From positions 62,001-126,000 of the forward strand of contig NWQL01000003.1 of NCBI GenBank assembly GCA_002798175.1: a stretch of 64,000 bases of DNA, read 5' to 3'. Position numbers and translations under genes: made by a program. The notes under the pieces are model-generated. The model was given only the letters and a program-made list of their open reading frames with translations, ran no database searches and had not been told where the DNA came from. Source of the stretch: Lysobacteraceae bacterium NML91-0213 (lineage in GTDB: Bacteria; Pseudomonadota; Gammaproteobacteria; Xanthomonadales; Xanthomonadaceae). Of this stretch, positions 34,804 through 43,730 are shown piece after piece (the stretch's first letter is position 1; each line of letters starts with the position of its first letter).

Positions 34804-36129
34804 ATGTCTGCCGACCGCACCGAGCGCATCCTGCGCGTCCTGTATTCCGCGCTGCTCTACGTGCTGGTGCCGGTCACGGTCTATCACCTGATCTGGCGCG
34901 GGTTCCGCCAGGCGGAGTACCTGCATCGCTGGAGCGAGCGCTACGCGGTGTACGCCACGCCGCCGCTGGCGGGCACGCTGTGGGTGCATGCGGTGTCGGT
35001 GGGCGAGGTCAACGCGGCGGCGCCGCTGATCGATGCGCTGCTGCGCGAACACCCGCACCAGCGACTGCTGGTCACCACCATCACCCCGACCGGCTCGGCG
35101 CGGGTGCGTGCGCTGTGGGGTGACCGGGTCGAGCACGTGTACCTGCCCTACGACCTCGGCGGCATGGTGCGTCGCTTCCTCGACCACTACCGCCCGCAGC
35201 TGGGCCTGATCGTGGAAACCGAGCTGTGGCCGAACCTGCTGTTCGCCTGTCGCGACCACGACGTCCCGGTGTACGTGGTCAACGCGCGGCTGTCGGCGCG
35301 GTCGCTGCGTGGCTACCGCCTGTTGCGGCCGCTGGTCGGGCGCGCGCTGCGCACCCTGCGCGGCGTGGCCGCACAGTCGGCCGATGACGGCCGCCGCTTC
35401 GTCCACCTCGGCGCCCGTGCCGACCAGGTCAGCGTAACCGGCAACCTGAAGTTCGAGATGTTCGTGGACCCGGCCTGGGCGGCATTCGCAGCCGACTTCC
35501 GCCAGCGCATGGGCGCGCGGCCGGTGTGGATCGCGGCCAGCACCCATCCCGACGAGGAAGCCATCGTCGTCGCCCTGCACGCACGCCTGCGCGTGCGCTG
35601 GCCGGACCTGTTGCTGCTGTGGGCGCCCCGCCATCCGGAACGTTTCCGCGCCGCGGTGCAGGCCTCGATCGACGCCGGCTTCGCCACCGCGACGCGTACG
35701 CTCACCCGCTGGCCGGATGCAGGCGACGCGGTGTTCGTCATCGACACCCTGGGCGAGCTGATGCGCTATTACGGCTGCGCGCAGGTGGCGTTCGTCGGTG
35801 GCAGCCTGCAGGACATCGGCGGCCACAACCTGCTCGAGCCCGCGGCGACCGGGACGGCGATCGTCACCGGACCGCACCTGCACAACTTCGCCGACATCGC
35901 CCGCCAGCTCGGCCGTGCCGGCGCCGTGCGGGTCGAGCAGGATGCTGCTGGCGTCGGCAACGCCCTGGAGGCGCTGCTCGACGACGCGTCCGCGCGCACC
36001 GCGATGGCAACCGCCGCGCGCACGCTGGTGGAAGATGGCCGCGGCGCGTTGCGGCGCACGCTGGCGCTGGTGGACGGCGACCTCGCGCGGCTGGACGCGC
36101 CACCCGCGCCGCCGTACCCGTCGCGCTGA
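34804..36129 (+). CDS. waaA: 3-deoxy-D-manno-octulosonic acid transferase WaaA (KdtA)
   Basis: 441 residues. The N-terminal membrane anchor (LYSALLYVLVPVTVYHLIW) is followed by the glycosyltransferase-30 domain: LWVHAVSVGEVNAAAPLI contains the catalytic Glu, then VTTITPTGSARV, PYDLGGMVRRFL and ETELWPNLL. The C-terminal GT-B domain has WIAASTHPDEE, GGSLQDIGGHNLLEPAATG. It transfers Kdo to lipid A precursor on the cytoplasmic face. ATG 34804 is the first start after the divergent lpxL; it lies close to a typical length of 420-440. Confidence 0.95.
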   Translation: MSADRTERILRVLYSALLYVLVPVTVYHLIWRGFRQAEYLHRWSERYAVYATPPLAGTLWVHAVSVGEVNAAAPLIDALLREHPHQRLLVTTITPTGSARVRALWGDRVEHVYLPYDLGGMVRRFLDHYRPQLGLIVETELWPNLLFACRDHDVPVYVVNARLSARSLRGYRLLRPLVGRALRTLRGVAAQSADDGRRFVHLGARADQVSVTGNLKFEMFVDPAWAAFAADFRQRMGARPVWIAASTHPDEEAIVVALHARLRVRWPDLLLLWAPRHPERFRAAVQASIDAGFATATRTLTRWPDAGDAVFVIDTLGELMRYYGCAQVAFVGGSLQDIGGHNLLEPAATGTAIVTGPHLHNFADIARQLGRAGAVRVEQDAAGVGNALEALLDDASARTAMATAARTLVEDGRGALRRTLALVDGDLARLDAPPAPPYPSR

Positions 36130-36140
36130 AGAGGCGGATA

Positions 36141-36171
36141 TGCAAAGGCCCCCGGTGACGGGGGCCTTGCA
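36141..36171. terminator. Bidirectional terminator hairpin between waaA and tolC
   Basis: AAGGCCCCCG and CGGGGGCCTT form a perfect 10-bp stem around a GTGA tetraloop, with three more outer pairs (TGC/GCA) after a one-base bulge. It lies between two convergent genes and can serve both. There is no strong T-run on either side. Confidence 0.7.
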
Positions 36172-36197
36172 GGAGGCTGTCGCGCGACCCTCGCGGG

Positions 36198-37568
36198 TTA
36201 CTGCTGCGAGCTGTTGATCGGCGCGGTCGGCGCCGTGGTCGGACTGTCGGCCTCGACGCTGAGCAGGCGGTTGATCTCCTGCAGGTCGGTGATGTCGAGG
36301 GTGCCGACGGCCTGCTCGAGCAGCAGCCGGTTCTGCAGGAAGTTGTATCGCGCCAGTGCGAACTGCTGCTCGGCCTGGAACAGGGCCTGCTGGTTGATCA
36401 GCACGTCGACCACGGTGCGGGTGCCCACTTCCAGGCCGACCTGCGAGGCCTCGTAGGCGCTGCGCGCCGAGATCACCGCCAGGCGGCGCGCCTCGACCTC
36501 GGCCACGCCGGCGACCACGGTCTGGTAGGCGTTGCGGGCGTTGCGCTCGAGCGCGCGACGGGTCTGGGTGAGCTGGTCCTCGGCAATGTCGCGGCGGGCG
36601 ATCGCCTCGCGCACGCCGGACTGGGTGGCGCCGCCGTTGAAGATCGGCACGGTCAGGGTGAGGCCGACGCTGTGGCCTTCGCTGCGGCGCGCGCCGGTGG
36701 GGTTGGCGGGATCGCCCACGCCGGCGAGGTCACCCCAGTACGCCTGGTTGTTGTAACCGGCGCCCAGCGACAGCCGCGGCAGGTGGCCGGCGCGTGCGCC
36801 GGTGACGCCGATCTCCGCGGCCCGCACGGCGTACTCGGCAGCCCGCAGCGACGGGTTCTGCTCGATGGCGGCGGCCACCCAGCTCTCCACGTCACCGCCG
36901 GCCGGCACTTCCGGCTGGAAGTCCTCCGGCAGCGCGCGCAGGCTGCGCACCGGCACGCCGGTGATCTCCGCCAGTGCCTGGTAGGCATCCTCGAGGTCGT
37001 TGCGGCTCAGGATCACCTGGGCGCGCGCGGCGTCGTACTGCGCGCGAGCCTCGTGCACGTCGGTGATCGGCGCCAGGCCCACCTCCAGCCGGCGGCTGGC
37101 GAAGTCGAACTGCTTCTGCAGCGCCTCCTCGGCGGCTTCGGCGGCGGCCAGGGTCTCGATCGCCACCAGCACGTTGAAGTAGGCCGCCGAGGTACGGGTG
37201 ATCAGGGTCTGGTTGGCCGCCTGCAGGTCGAAGCCGGCAGCGGTGTCGAGCTGGCGCTGGGCGCGGTAGTTCGAGATCTGGCCCAGGTCGAACACGGTCT
37301 GGTTGACGCTGGCGCCGATGCTGCGTGAGCGCTGGTCGCCGTCGGTGCCGGCCACGTAGCGGCGTGACAGGTCGACGGTGCCGCCGATCTGCGGCAGCAG
37401 CTGCGCGCGTGCCTGCACCGCACCTTCGCGCGAGATGTCGCGCTGCGACTCGGCGATCGACAGCTGCGGATCGCCGGCGCGTGCCAGTTCATAGGTCTGC
37501 ACCAGGTCCTGGGCGAATGCCGGGGCGGAGAGCAGCACGAGGGACAGGGCAAGGGGGCGGCGCAGCAT
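36198..37568 (-). CDS. tolC: TolC-family outer membrane efflux channel
   Basis: 456 residues with a signal peptide (LALSLVLLSAPAFA, cleaved before QD). Two outer-membrane-efflux-protein repeats are visible: TYELARAGDPQLSIAESQRD with TAAYFNVL-type strand (TSAAYFNVLVAIE) and the second half with PSLRAAEYAVRAAEIGV and ERNARNAYQTVVAGV. TolC trimers form the exit duct for tripartite pumps; the MFP-ABC exporter at 20437-25334 and the RND pump at 39158-43670 both lack their own channel gene and may use it. It lies 83 bases after pcm, so the two may be co-transcribed. Confidence 0.94.
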   Translation of the reverse strand: MLRRPLALSLVLLSAPAFAQDLVQTYELARAGDPQLSIAESQRDISREGAVQARAQLLPQIGGTVDLSRRYVAGTDGDQRSRSIGASVNQTVFDLGQISNYRAQRQLDTAAGFDLQAANQTLITRTSAAYFNVLVAIETLAAAEAAEEALQKQFDFASRRLEVGLAPITDVHEARAQYDAARAQVILSRNDLEDAYQALAEITGVPVRSLRALPEDFQPEVPAGGDVESWVAAAIEQNPSLRAAEYAVRAAEIGVTGARAGHLPRLSLGAGYNNQAYWGDLAGVGDPANPTGARRSEGHSVGLTLTVPIFNGGATQSGVREAIARRDIAEDQLTQTRRALERNARNAYQTVVAGVAEVEARRLAVISARSAYEASQVGLEVGTRTVVDVLINQQALFQAEQQFALARYNFLQNRLLLEQAVGTLDITDLQEINRLLSVEADSPTTAPTAPINSSQQ

Positions 37569-37651
37569 GGGAAGTCCTTGACGTCAGTGGAGGGCCGGAG
37601 CGTTCGCGCGCCGGCGCTGCAGTCCGCGCCGGGGTGGCGCAGGCTGCTGGA

Positions 37652-38314
37652 TCAGAACTGGAATTCAGCCACCGGCTCGGTGCCGGCGAGGTAGTCCAGT
37701 TCGGTTTCGAACAACGATTCGATGCGCGGCGCGTTGACGTCTTCGCCCTGGCGATGGACCAGCACGGCCTCCATCACCGGCGCGCGGCCGCGCACGATGA
37801 ACATCCGGCCACCCGGACGCAGCCACCCGATGAAACGTGACGGCACCTGGTCGACGGCCGCATTGACGCAGATGGCGTCGAAGCGGCGCTCGCTGTCCCA
37901 GGCGAGCGCGTCGGCATGGATCACGTCGACGTTGGCAAGCCCCGCTTCGCGCACCCGCGCCTGCGCGGCGGCCGCGAGGTCGGCGTGGCGCTCCAGCGAG
38001 ATCACGTCGCGGCCAAGTTGGCCGAGGCAGGCGGAGACGTAACCGCTGCCGGTGCCGATCTCGAGCACGTCCTCGCCCGGCTGCAGCAACAGGGCCTGCA
38101 GCGCGCGGCCGACGACGACGGGCTTGAGCATGCGCTCGCCATGCGCGAGCGGGATCTCGAAGTCGGCATAGGCCACAGCCTGCCACGGTGCCGGCACGAA
38201 CAGCTCGCGCGGCATGGCGGCGAGCACGTCGAGCACCCGGCGGTCCAGCACGTCCCACGGACGGACCTGCTGTTCGACCATGGCGGCGCGGGCGGAGGCG
38301 TAATCGATCGTCAT
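37652..38314 (-). CDS. pcm: Protein-L-isoaspartate O-methyltransferase family protein
   Basis: 220 residues. Family features: MVEQQVRPWDVLDRRVLDVLAAMPRE at the start, the SAM-binding LEIGTGSGYVSA and the LRPGGRMFIV strand. The loop that normally reads APE/TYGDG near the active site is modified here, as is usual for the Pcm-like proteins encoded next to tolC in Xanthomonads, so repair activity on isoaspartyl residues is likely but not certain. It precedes tolC in the same direction. Confidence 0.88.
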   Translation of the reverse strand: MTIDYASARAAMVEQQVRPWDVLDRRVLDVLAAMPRELFVPAPWQAVAYADFEIPLAHGERMLKPVVVGRALQALLLQPGEDVLEIGTGSGYVSACLGQLGRDVISLERHADLAAAAQARVREAGLANVDVIHADALAWDSERRFDAICVNAAVDQVPSRFIGWLRPGGRMFIVRGRAPVMEAVLVHRQGEDVNAPRIESLFETELDYLAGTEPVAEFQF

Positions 38315-38425
38315 CTCAATGGCTCTGGGGCGCGGGAACCGCGCATTTTAGCGGTTGCCGGCGTGGGAAGGAGGATCGCCGCGGGTCGCCCGGGTACCGA
38401 GTGCCGGAAGTCACCACGACGGGCG

Positions 38426-39088
38426 TCACGGCAACGTGCCGTAGGCGCGCAGGAACATGTCGACGGCGGAGGCGACATGCGCCTCGCGTTGCTCTTCGCA
38501 GGTCTCGTGCGAACACACGCCGTAGACCATCTGCTGGTGCAGCTCGCCGCGCAGCAGGCTGAAGAAATGCGCCGCTGCGCGCGGCACGTCGTCGATCGCG
38601 AGGTCGCCGGCGGCCATCCGGCGTTCGAGCAGCGCGGTGAACTTGTCCTGCACCCGCTGCGGCCCGCTTTCCCAGAACAGCCGCGCCACGCGCTTCTCGA
38701 TCATCTGCGCCGAGCACAGCAGGCGGTGGCCGGAAATCGCCTGCGGGGCGCTGATCATGGCGAAGTAGGCGCGGCCGACGGCCAGCAGGCGCTCACGCAG
38801 CGGCACGGAGGGATCGGGGTTGAAGGCCGAGGTCGGCAGCTGCTTCTCGCAGTAGGAACGCACGGCCTCGGCGAACAGCGCGTCCTTGTCGCCGAAATGG
38901 CTGTACACGGTCAGCTTGGACACGCCGGCATCGGCGGCGATCTGGTCCATGCTCGTGCCCTCGTAGCCGTGCTCCACGAACAGCGACTCGGCGGCGTGGA
39001 GGATCGCCGCACGCTTGTTCATGTCCTTCGGGCGGCCGGGACTGGCGGGGGGCTTCGCCACCGGCGGGCTGGAAGCGGGCTGGGACAT
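38426..39088 (-). CDS. TetR-family repressor of the adjacent RND efflux operon
   Basis: 220 residues. The N-terminal helix-turn-helix is clear: RAAILHAAESLFVEHGYEGTS then MDQIAADAGVSKLTVYSHFGDKDALF. The C-terminal ligand domain resembles TetR_C_7 (AefR-like). A disordered Pro/Ser-rich segment precedes the DNA-binding domain. It is divergent from an adaptor gene of an RND pump, with a 28-bp imperfect palindrome between the two starts, the standard layout for a local efflux repressor that also represses itself. Confidence 0.93.
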   Translation of the reverse strand: MSQPASSPPVAKPPASPGRPKDMNKRAAILHAAESLFVEHGYEGTSMDQIAADAGVSKLTVYSHFGDKDALFAEAVRSYCEKQLPTSAFNPDPSVPLRERLLAVGRAYFAMISAPQAISGHRLLCSAQMIEKRVARLFWESGPQRVQDKFTALLERRMAAGDLAIDDVPRAAAHFFSLLRGELHQQMVYGVCSHETCEEQREAHVASAVDMFLRAYGTLP

Positions 39089-39093
39089 CGGAT

Positions 39094-39121
39094 AAATACT
39101 AGACCAATCGGTTTGCTATTT
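39094..39121. promoter_or_regulatory. TetR operator palindrome between tetR and the RND operon
   Basis: The 28 bases form an imperfect inverted repeat, AAATA-n2-A-n-ACC / GGT-n-T-n2-TATTT, centred between 39107 and 39108; 10 of 14 half-site positions match. The core ACCAATCGGT resembles operators of TetR efflux regulators. The AT-rich flanks probably also hold the divergent promoters. Confidence 0.65.
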
Positions 39122-39157
39122 ATACTCTACGCGCCAGTTCATTAATGGTAACGGCCC

Positions 39158-40285
39158 ATGGGTGCGCGATACCTGCGTTGGTCGATGGCGCCCGTCCTGG
39201 CCATGCTTCTGGCCGTGGTCGGATGCGGATCCGGGCCATCGCCCGAGCCGCCGCGGCCGGTGCTGGTGGATACCGCTCCGATCCAGGCCGGTGCTGGCGG
39301 ACTGGCGCTTGCCGGCGAGATCCGCGCCCGCGAGGAGGCGGCACTCTCGTTCCGGGTCGCCGGCCAGCTGGTCCGGCGGATGGTCGATGCCGGCGACCGC
39401 GTGCAGGCCGGGCAGGTCCTGGCCGAGCTCGACCCCGCCGACCTCGCCCATCAGGCACGGGCCACGCGTGCACAGGCCGCGGCGGCCGAGGCCGAGCTTG
39501 CGCGCGCACGTTCCGAACATGCCCGCTACCAGGCACTGGCCACCGACCAGCTGGTCAGCCGCTCCGCGCTGGAGGCCCAGGCCACCGCCCTGCGTGCCGC
39601 CGAGGAGCAGGCACGCGCGGCCCGCGCGCAGGCGGAAGTGGCGGGCAACCAGTCCGCCTATGCACGGCTGCGCGCGCCGGCCGACGGTGTCATCGCCACC
39701 CGCGAGGCCGAGGCCGGGCAGGTGGTGGCTGCCGGCCAGACCATCTACCGGTTCGCTGCCGACGGCGCGCGCGAGGTCGCGGTGGCGCTGCCGGAGGCGC
39801 GTGTCGGCGGATTCGCCGTCGGCCAGCCGGTCGAGGTGGAACTGTGGGCGCGGCCGGGCGTGCGACTGCCCGGCCGTATCCGTGAGATCTCGCCGGCCGC
39901 CGATCCGCAGTCGCGCAGCTATGCCGCGCGGGTGGAACTGGACCCGGCAGCGGGCGAGGTGTCGCTCGGTCAGAGCGCGCGCGTGCATCTGCAGGCCACC
40001 GGCGCCGGGCATCGCAGCGTGCCGCTGTCGGCGGTGCAACGCGGCGATGACGGCACGCCGCGGGTCTGGGTGGTGGCCGACGGCGTCGCGCGCCCGGTCG
40101 CGGTGACCCTGGGCGCATTCGGCGAATCCCGGGTCCCGGTGCTGGCGGGCCTGCCCGACGATGCGCTGGTGATCGCCGCCGGCGGCCATCTGCTGCGCGA
40201 CGGCCAGCCGGTCGTCGCCGTCGATCGCAACAACGCCCCCATAGAGCCATCCTCCACCACGCGATCGCAGGAACAGACGCCATGA
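39158..40285 (+). CDS. RND efflux periplasmic adaptor lipoprotein
   Basis: 375 residues. The signal segment ends in a lipobox (LLAVVGC), so the adaptor is probably lipid-anchored. Lipoyl half-motifs are FRVAGQLVRRMVDAGDRVQAGQVLAELD and LRAPADGVIATREAEAGQVV, flanking an alanine-rich helical hairpin; beta-barrel and membrane-proximal domains follow (ISPAADPQSRSYAARV). The start ATG 39158 follows the operator; ATG 39185 would also leave a signal. It works with the permease at 40509. The last codons contain one copy of a 15-bp direct repeat described separately. Confidence 0.92.
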   Translation: MGARYLRWSMAPVLAMLLAVVGCGSGPSPEPPRPVLVDTAPIQAGAGGLALAGEIRAREEAALSFRVAGQLVRRMVDAGDRVQAGQVLAELDPADLAHQARATRAQAAAAEAELARARSEHARYQALATDQLVSRSALEAQATALRAAEEQARAARAQAEVAGNQSAYARLRAPADGVIATREAEAGQVVAAGQTIYRFAADGAREVAVALPEARVGGFAVGQPVEVELWARPGVRLPGRIREISPAADPQSRSYAARVELDPAAGEVSLGQSARVHLQATGAGHRSVPLSAVQRGDDGTPRVWVVADGVARPVAVTLGAFGESRVPVLAGLPDDALVIAAGGHLLRDGQPVVAVDRNNAPIEPSSTTRSQEQTP

Positions 40286-40404
40286 TCCGATCAGGGCCAT
40301 TCCCGCATGGCCCAAACGCCCCGCTCCCGCTTGCGGGGGAGGGGATAGGGTGGGGGGACAACAGGACTGCACTCCGTCCTGCTGCTGGTGCAGGAACAGA
40401 CGCC
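40267..40404 (+). repeat. Palindrome-bearing insert flanked by a 15-bp direct repeat
   Basis: GCAGGAACAGACGCC occurs at 40267-40281 (spanning the end of the adaptor gene) and again at 40390-40404. Between the copies lies a GC-rich stretch with a REP-like palindrome at 40321-40344 (CTCCCGCTTGCGGGGGAGG core). The layout suggests insertion or slippage of a repeat unit at the adaptor gene's end. The remaining 40405-40508 up to the permease gene shows no gene. Confidence 0.6.
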
Positions 40405-40508
40405 TTGAGCCGGTCGACGCCAATTCCGCAGGGGTCGCGAAATGACGCAGCGGGTGGCGCGATGCATCGCTGCCCCATGTCGCGCGAAGTAACAGCGCAG
40501 ACGTTGCG

Positions 40509-43500
40509 ATGACCCGCTTCAATCTCTCCGAATGGGCACTCGCCAATCGTGGGCTGGTGGTCTACGCGATGCTGGTGGTGGCCATCGTCGGCACGTGGTC
40601 GTACCTGCGCCTGGGCCAGTCCGAGGATCCACCGTTCACCTTCAAGGCGATGGTGATCCGCACGGTGTGGCCGGGCGCGACCGCGGAAGAAGTGTCACGG
40701 CAGGTCACCGAGCGCATCGAGAAGAAGCTGATGGAGACCGGCGACTACGAGTTCATCCGCTCGTATTCGCGGCCGGGCGAGTCGCAGATCGTGTTCATGG
40801 CGCGCGACTCGATGCGCTCGGGTGACATCCCGGAGCTCTGGTACCAGGTGCGCAAGAAGGTCGGCGACATCCGTGCCACCCTGCCGGCCGATGTCATCGG
40901 CCCGTTCTTCAATGACGAGTTCGGCGACACCTTCGGCAACATCTACGCGCTCACCGGCGCGGGCTTCGACTACGCGGTGCTCAAGGACTACGCCGACCGC
41001 CTGCAGCTGCAGCTGCAGCGCGTGCCCGACGTCGGCAAGGTCGAGCTGATCGGCCTGCAGGACGAGAAGATCTTCATCGAGATCAGCAACACCCGGCTGG
41101 CCACGCTGGGCATCCCGCTGGCCGCGGTACAGCAGGCGCTCGCGCAGCAGAACGCGGTGTCGCCGGCCGGGTTCTACGAGACCGGCAGCGAACGCGTGCA
41201 GCTGCGCGTGGATGGCGCCTTCGATTCGGTCGATGCCATCCGCGCGTTCCCGATCCGCGCCGGCGACCGCACCATCCGCCTCGACGACGTCGCCACCGTG
41301 CGCCGGGGATTCGCCGATCCGGCCGCGCCGCGGATGCGCTTCATGGGCGAGGACGCGATCGGCATCGCGGTGTCGATGCACGAGGGCGGCGACATCCTGC
41401 GCCTCGGGCGCACCCTGGAAGCGGAGTTCGCGCGGCTGGAACAGACGCTGCCGGCCGGCATGCAGCTCCGGCGCGTGGCCGACCAGCCGCAGGCGGTGCG
41501 CGATTCGGTGGGCGAGTTCGTCAAGGTGCTCGCCGAAGCGGTGGTCATCGTGCTGCTGGTGAGTTTCGTCTCGCTGGGCCTGCGCACCGGGCTGGTGGTG
41601 GCGGTGTCGATCCCGCTGGTGCTGGCAATGACCTTCGCGGTGATGCACTACTTCGGTATCGGCCTGCACAAGATCTCGCTGGGCGCGCTGGTGCTGGCGC
41701 TGGGGCTGATGGTCGACGACGCGATCATCGCCGTGGAGATGATGGCCATCAGGATGGAGCAGGGCTACAGCCGGCTGAAGGCGGCGAGTTTCGCCTGGAC
41801 CAGCACCGCGTTCCCGATGCTGACCGGCACCCTGGTCACCGCCGCCGGCTTCCTGCCGATCGCGACCGCGGCGTCGAGTACCGGCGAGTACACGCGCTCG
41901 CTGTTCCAGGTGGTGACCATCGCGCTGGTGGTGTCGTGGATCGCGGCGGTGCTGTTCATCCCCTACCTTGGTGACCGCATGCTGCCGGACCTGGCCAACC
42001 CGCAGCCGCCGAAGCCCGGGTCGCTGGCCGCGCGGATCCGTGCCTGGCGCGAGCGCGCGGCGGACCGGCATCCGGCGTTTGCCGACGTGCTGGCGCCGAA
42101 GCCCGTCGGTGCGCACGACCATGATCCCTACCAGCGCCCGTTCTACCGCCGCTTCCGGCGCTGGCTGGAGTGGTCGCTCACCCATCGCTGGCTGGTGATC
42201 GGTGCCACCGCGGCGATGCTGGTGGCTTCGATCCTGCTGTTCCGCTTCGTGCCGCAGCAGTTCTTCCCCGATTCCACCCGCCTGGAACTGATGGTGGACC
42301 TGGAGCTTGCCGAAGGCAGTTCGCTGCGCGCGACCCGGGCCCAGGCCGAGCGGCTGGAAGCGATGCTCGATGGCCGCCCCGGCATCGCCAACTACGTGGC
42401 CTACGTCGGCACCGGCTCGCCGCGCTTCTACCTGCCGCTCGACCAGCAGCTGCCGCAGGCCAACTTCGCCCAGTTCGTGGTGATGACCACCGACCCCGTT
42501 GCACGTGAACAGGTGCGCGGCTGGCTGATCGACGAGGTCACGCCGCGCTTCCCCGAGCTGCAGCTGCGGGTGACGCGGCTGGAGACCGGTCCGCCGGTGG
42601 GCTACCCGGTGCAGCTGCGGGTCTCGGGCGAGCACATCGAGCGCGTGCGCGCGATCGCCCGCGAAGTCGCCGGACGCGTCCGCGCCAACCCGCACACCAC
42701 CAACGTCAACCTCGACTGGGACGAGCCCAGCAAGGTGGTGCGGCTGGTGATCGACCAGGACCGTGCACGCGCGCTGGGCGTGAGTTCGCAGCAGGTCGCG
42801 CACTTCCTCGCCGGCTCGCTGTCGGGCCTGCCGGTGAGCGTGTACCGCGAGGGCAACGAGCTCATCGAGATGCTGATGCGCGGCAGCGGCGACGAGCGCG
42901 CCGACCTCGACATGCTGGCGAGCCTGGCGGTGCCCACGCCGTCCGGCCAGCCGGTGCCGGTATCGCAGATCGCGACGCTCGAATACGCATTCGAGGACGG
43001 CATCATCTGGCACCGTGATCGCCTGCCCACCGTCACCGTGCGCGCCGACATCCGCGACGACACCACGCCGCCCACGGTGGTCGCGCAGATCCTGCCCACC
43101 CTCGACGACATCCGCGCACAACTGCCGCAGGGCTACCTGCTCGAGACCGGCGGCACGCTGGAGGATTCCGAACGTGGGCAGGAATCGATCAAGGCCGGGC
43201 TGCCGCTGTTCCTGTTCGTGGTGGTGACGCTGCTGATGATCCAGCTGCGCAGCATGTCGCGCAGCCTGCTGGTGCTGCTGACCGCGCCGCTGGGGCTGAT
43301 CGGCGTGACCCTGTTCCTGTTGCTGTTCCGGGTGCCGTTCGGCTTCGTGGCGATGCTGGGCACGATCGCGCTGGCCGGCATGATCATGCGCAACTCGATC
43401 ATCCTGGTCGACCAGATCGAGCAGGACATCGCCGCCGGCCAGGAGCGCTGGGACGCGATCATCGACGCCACCGTGCGCCGCTTCCGGCCGATCGTGCTGA

Positions 43501-43670
43501 CCGCGGCGGCGGCGATCCTCGCCATGATTCCGCTGTCGCGCAGCGTGTTCTTCGGGCCGATGGCGGTTGCGATCATGGGTGGGCTCACCGTGGCCACGGT
43601 GCTGACCCTGATCTTCCTGCCGGCGCTGTACGCGGCGTGGTTCCGGGTGCCGGTACCGGAACGGCGTTAG
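40509..43670 (+). CDS. RND-family efflux permease (AcrB/MdtF-related)
   Basis: 1053 residues with the twelve-helix layout and two large periplasmic loops of an HAE/heavy RND permease. It begins FNLSEWALANRGLVVYAMLVVA; the fourth helix carries the proton-relay aspartates in LALGLMVDDAIIAVE; helix 10-12 regions read FLFVVVTLLMIQLRSMSRSLL and TIALAGMIMRNSIILVDQIE. The protein is closer to the group with short N-terminus found with lipoprotein adaptors than to AcrB itself. Together with the adaptor at 39158 and a TolC channel it forms a drug or solvent efflux pump under TetR control. Confidence 0.94.
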   Translation: MTRFNLSEWALANRGLVVYAMLVVAIVGTWSYLRLGQSEDPPFTFKAMVIRTVWPGATAEEVSRQVTERIEKKLMETGDYEFIRSYSRPGESQIVFMARDSMRSGDIPELWYQVRKKVGDIRATLPADVIGPFFNDEFGDTFGNIYALTGAGFDYAVLKDYADRLQLQLQRVPDVGKVELIGLQDEKIFIEISNTRLATLGIPLAAVQQALAQQNAVSPAGFYETGSERVQLRVDGAFDSVDAIRAFPIRAGDRTIRLDDVATVRRGFADPAAPRMRFMGEDAIGIAVSMHEGGDILRLGRTLEAEFARLEQTLPAGMQLRRVADQPQAVRDSVGEFVKVLAEAVVIVLLVSFVSLGLRTGLVVAVSIPLVLAMTFAVMHYFGIGLHKISLGALVLALGLMVDDAIIAVEMMAIRMEQGYSRLKAASFAWTSTAFPMLTGTLVTAAGFLPIATAASSTGEYTRSLFQVVTIALVVSWIAAVLFIPYLGDRMLPDLANPQPPKPGSLAARIRAWRERAADRHPAFADVLAPKPVGAHDHDPYQRPFYRRFRRWLEWSLTHRWLVIGATAAMLVASILLFRFVPQQFFPDSTRLELMVDLELAEGSSLRATRAQAERLEAMLDGRPGIANYVAYVGTGSPRFYLPLDQQLPQANFAQFVVMTTDPVAREQVRGWLIDEVTPRFPELQLRVTRLETGPPVGYPVQLRVSGEHIERVRAIAREVAGRVRANPHTTNVNLDWDEPSKVVRLVIDQDRARALGVSSQQVAHFLAGSLSGLPVSVYREGNELIEMLMRGSGDERADLDMLASLAVPTPSGQPVPVSQIATLEYAFEDGIIWHRDRLPTVTVRADIRDDTTPPTVVAQILPTLDDIRAQLPQGYLLETGGTLEDSERGQESIKAGLPLFLFVVVTLLMIQLRSMSRSLLVLLTAPLGLIGVTLFLLLFRVPFGFVAMLGTIALAGMIMRNSIILVDQIEQDIAAGQERWDAIIDATVRRFRPIVLTAAAAILAMIPLSRSVFFGPMAVAIMGGLTVATVLTLIFLPALYAAWFRVPVPERR

Positions 43671-43694
43671 GCCGACGACACGGGTGCGGCGCGC

Positions 43695-43716
43695 GATGCC
43701 GGCCGGAGGCCGCATC
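43695..43716. terminator. Short hairpin between convergent RND permease and thrB
   Basis: GATG..GGCC and GGCC..CATC can pair around a GGA loop 25 bases after the permease stop. The stem is imperfect and lacks a T-run, so this is a weak terminator candidate serving the convergent genes. Confidence 0.3.
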
Positions 43717-43730
43717 GGGGCCATTGCACG

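Noticed and set aside
40282..40508. Short open frame between RND adaptor and permease
   Set aside because: The translation (including PLPLAGEGIGWG) is the kind produced by the dispersed palindromic repeat and not a conserved protein.
40695..43724. A 1009-codon minus-strand frame opposite the RND permease
   Set aside because: Low-complexity His/Arg/Asp composition and complete overlap with a well-supported permease gene.
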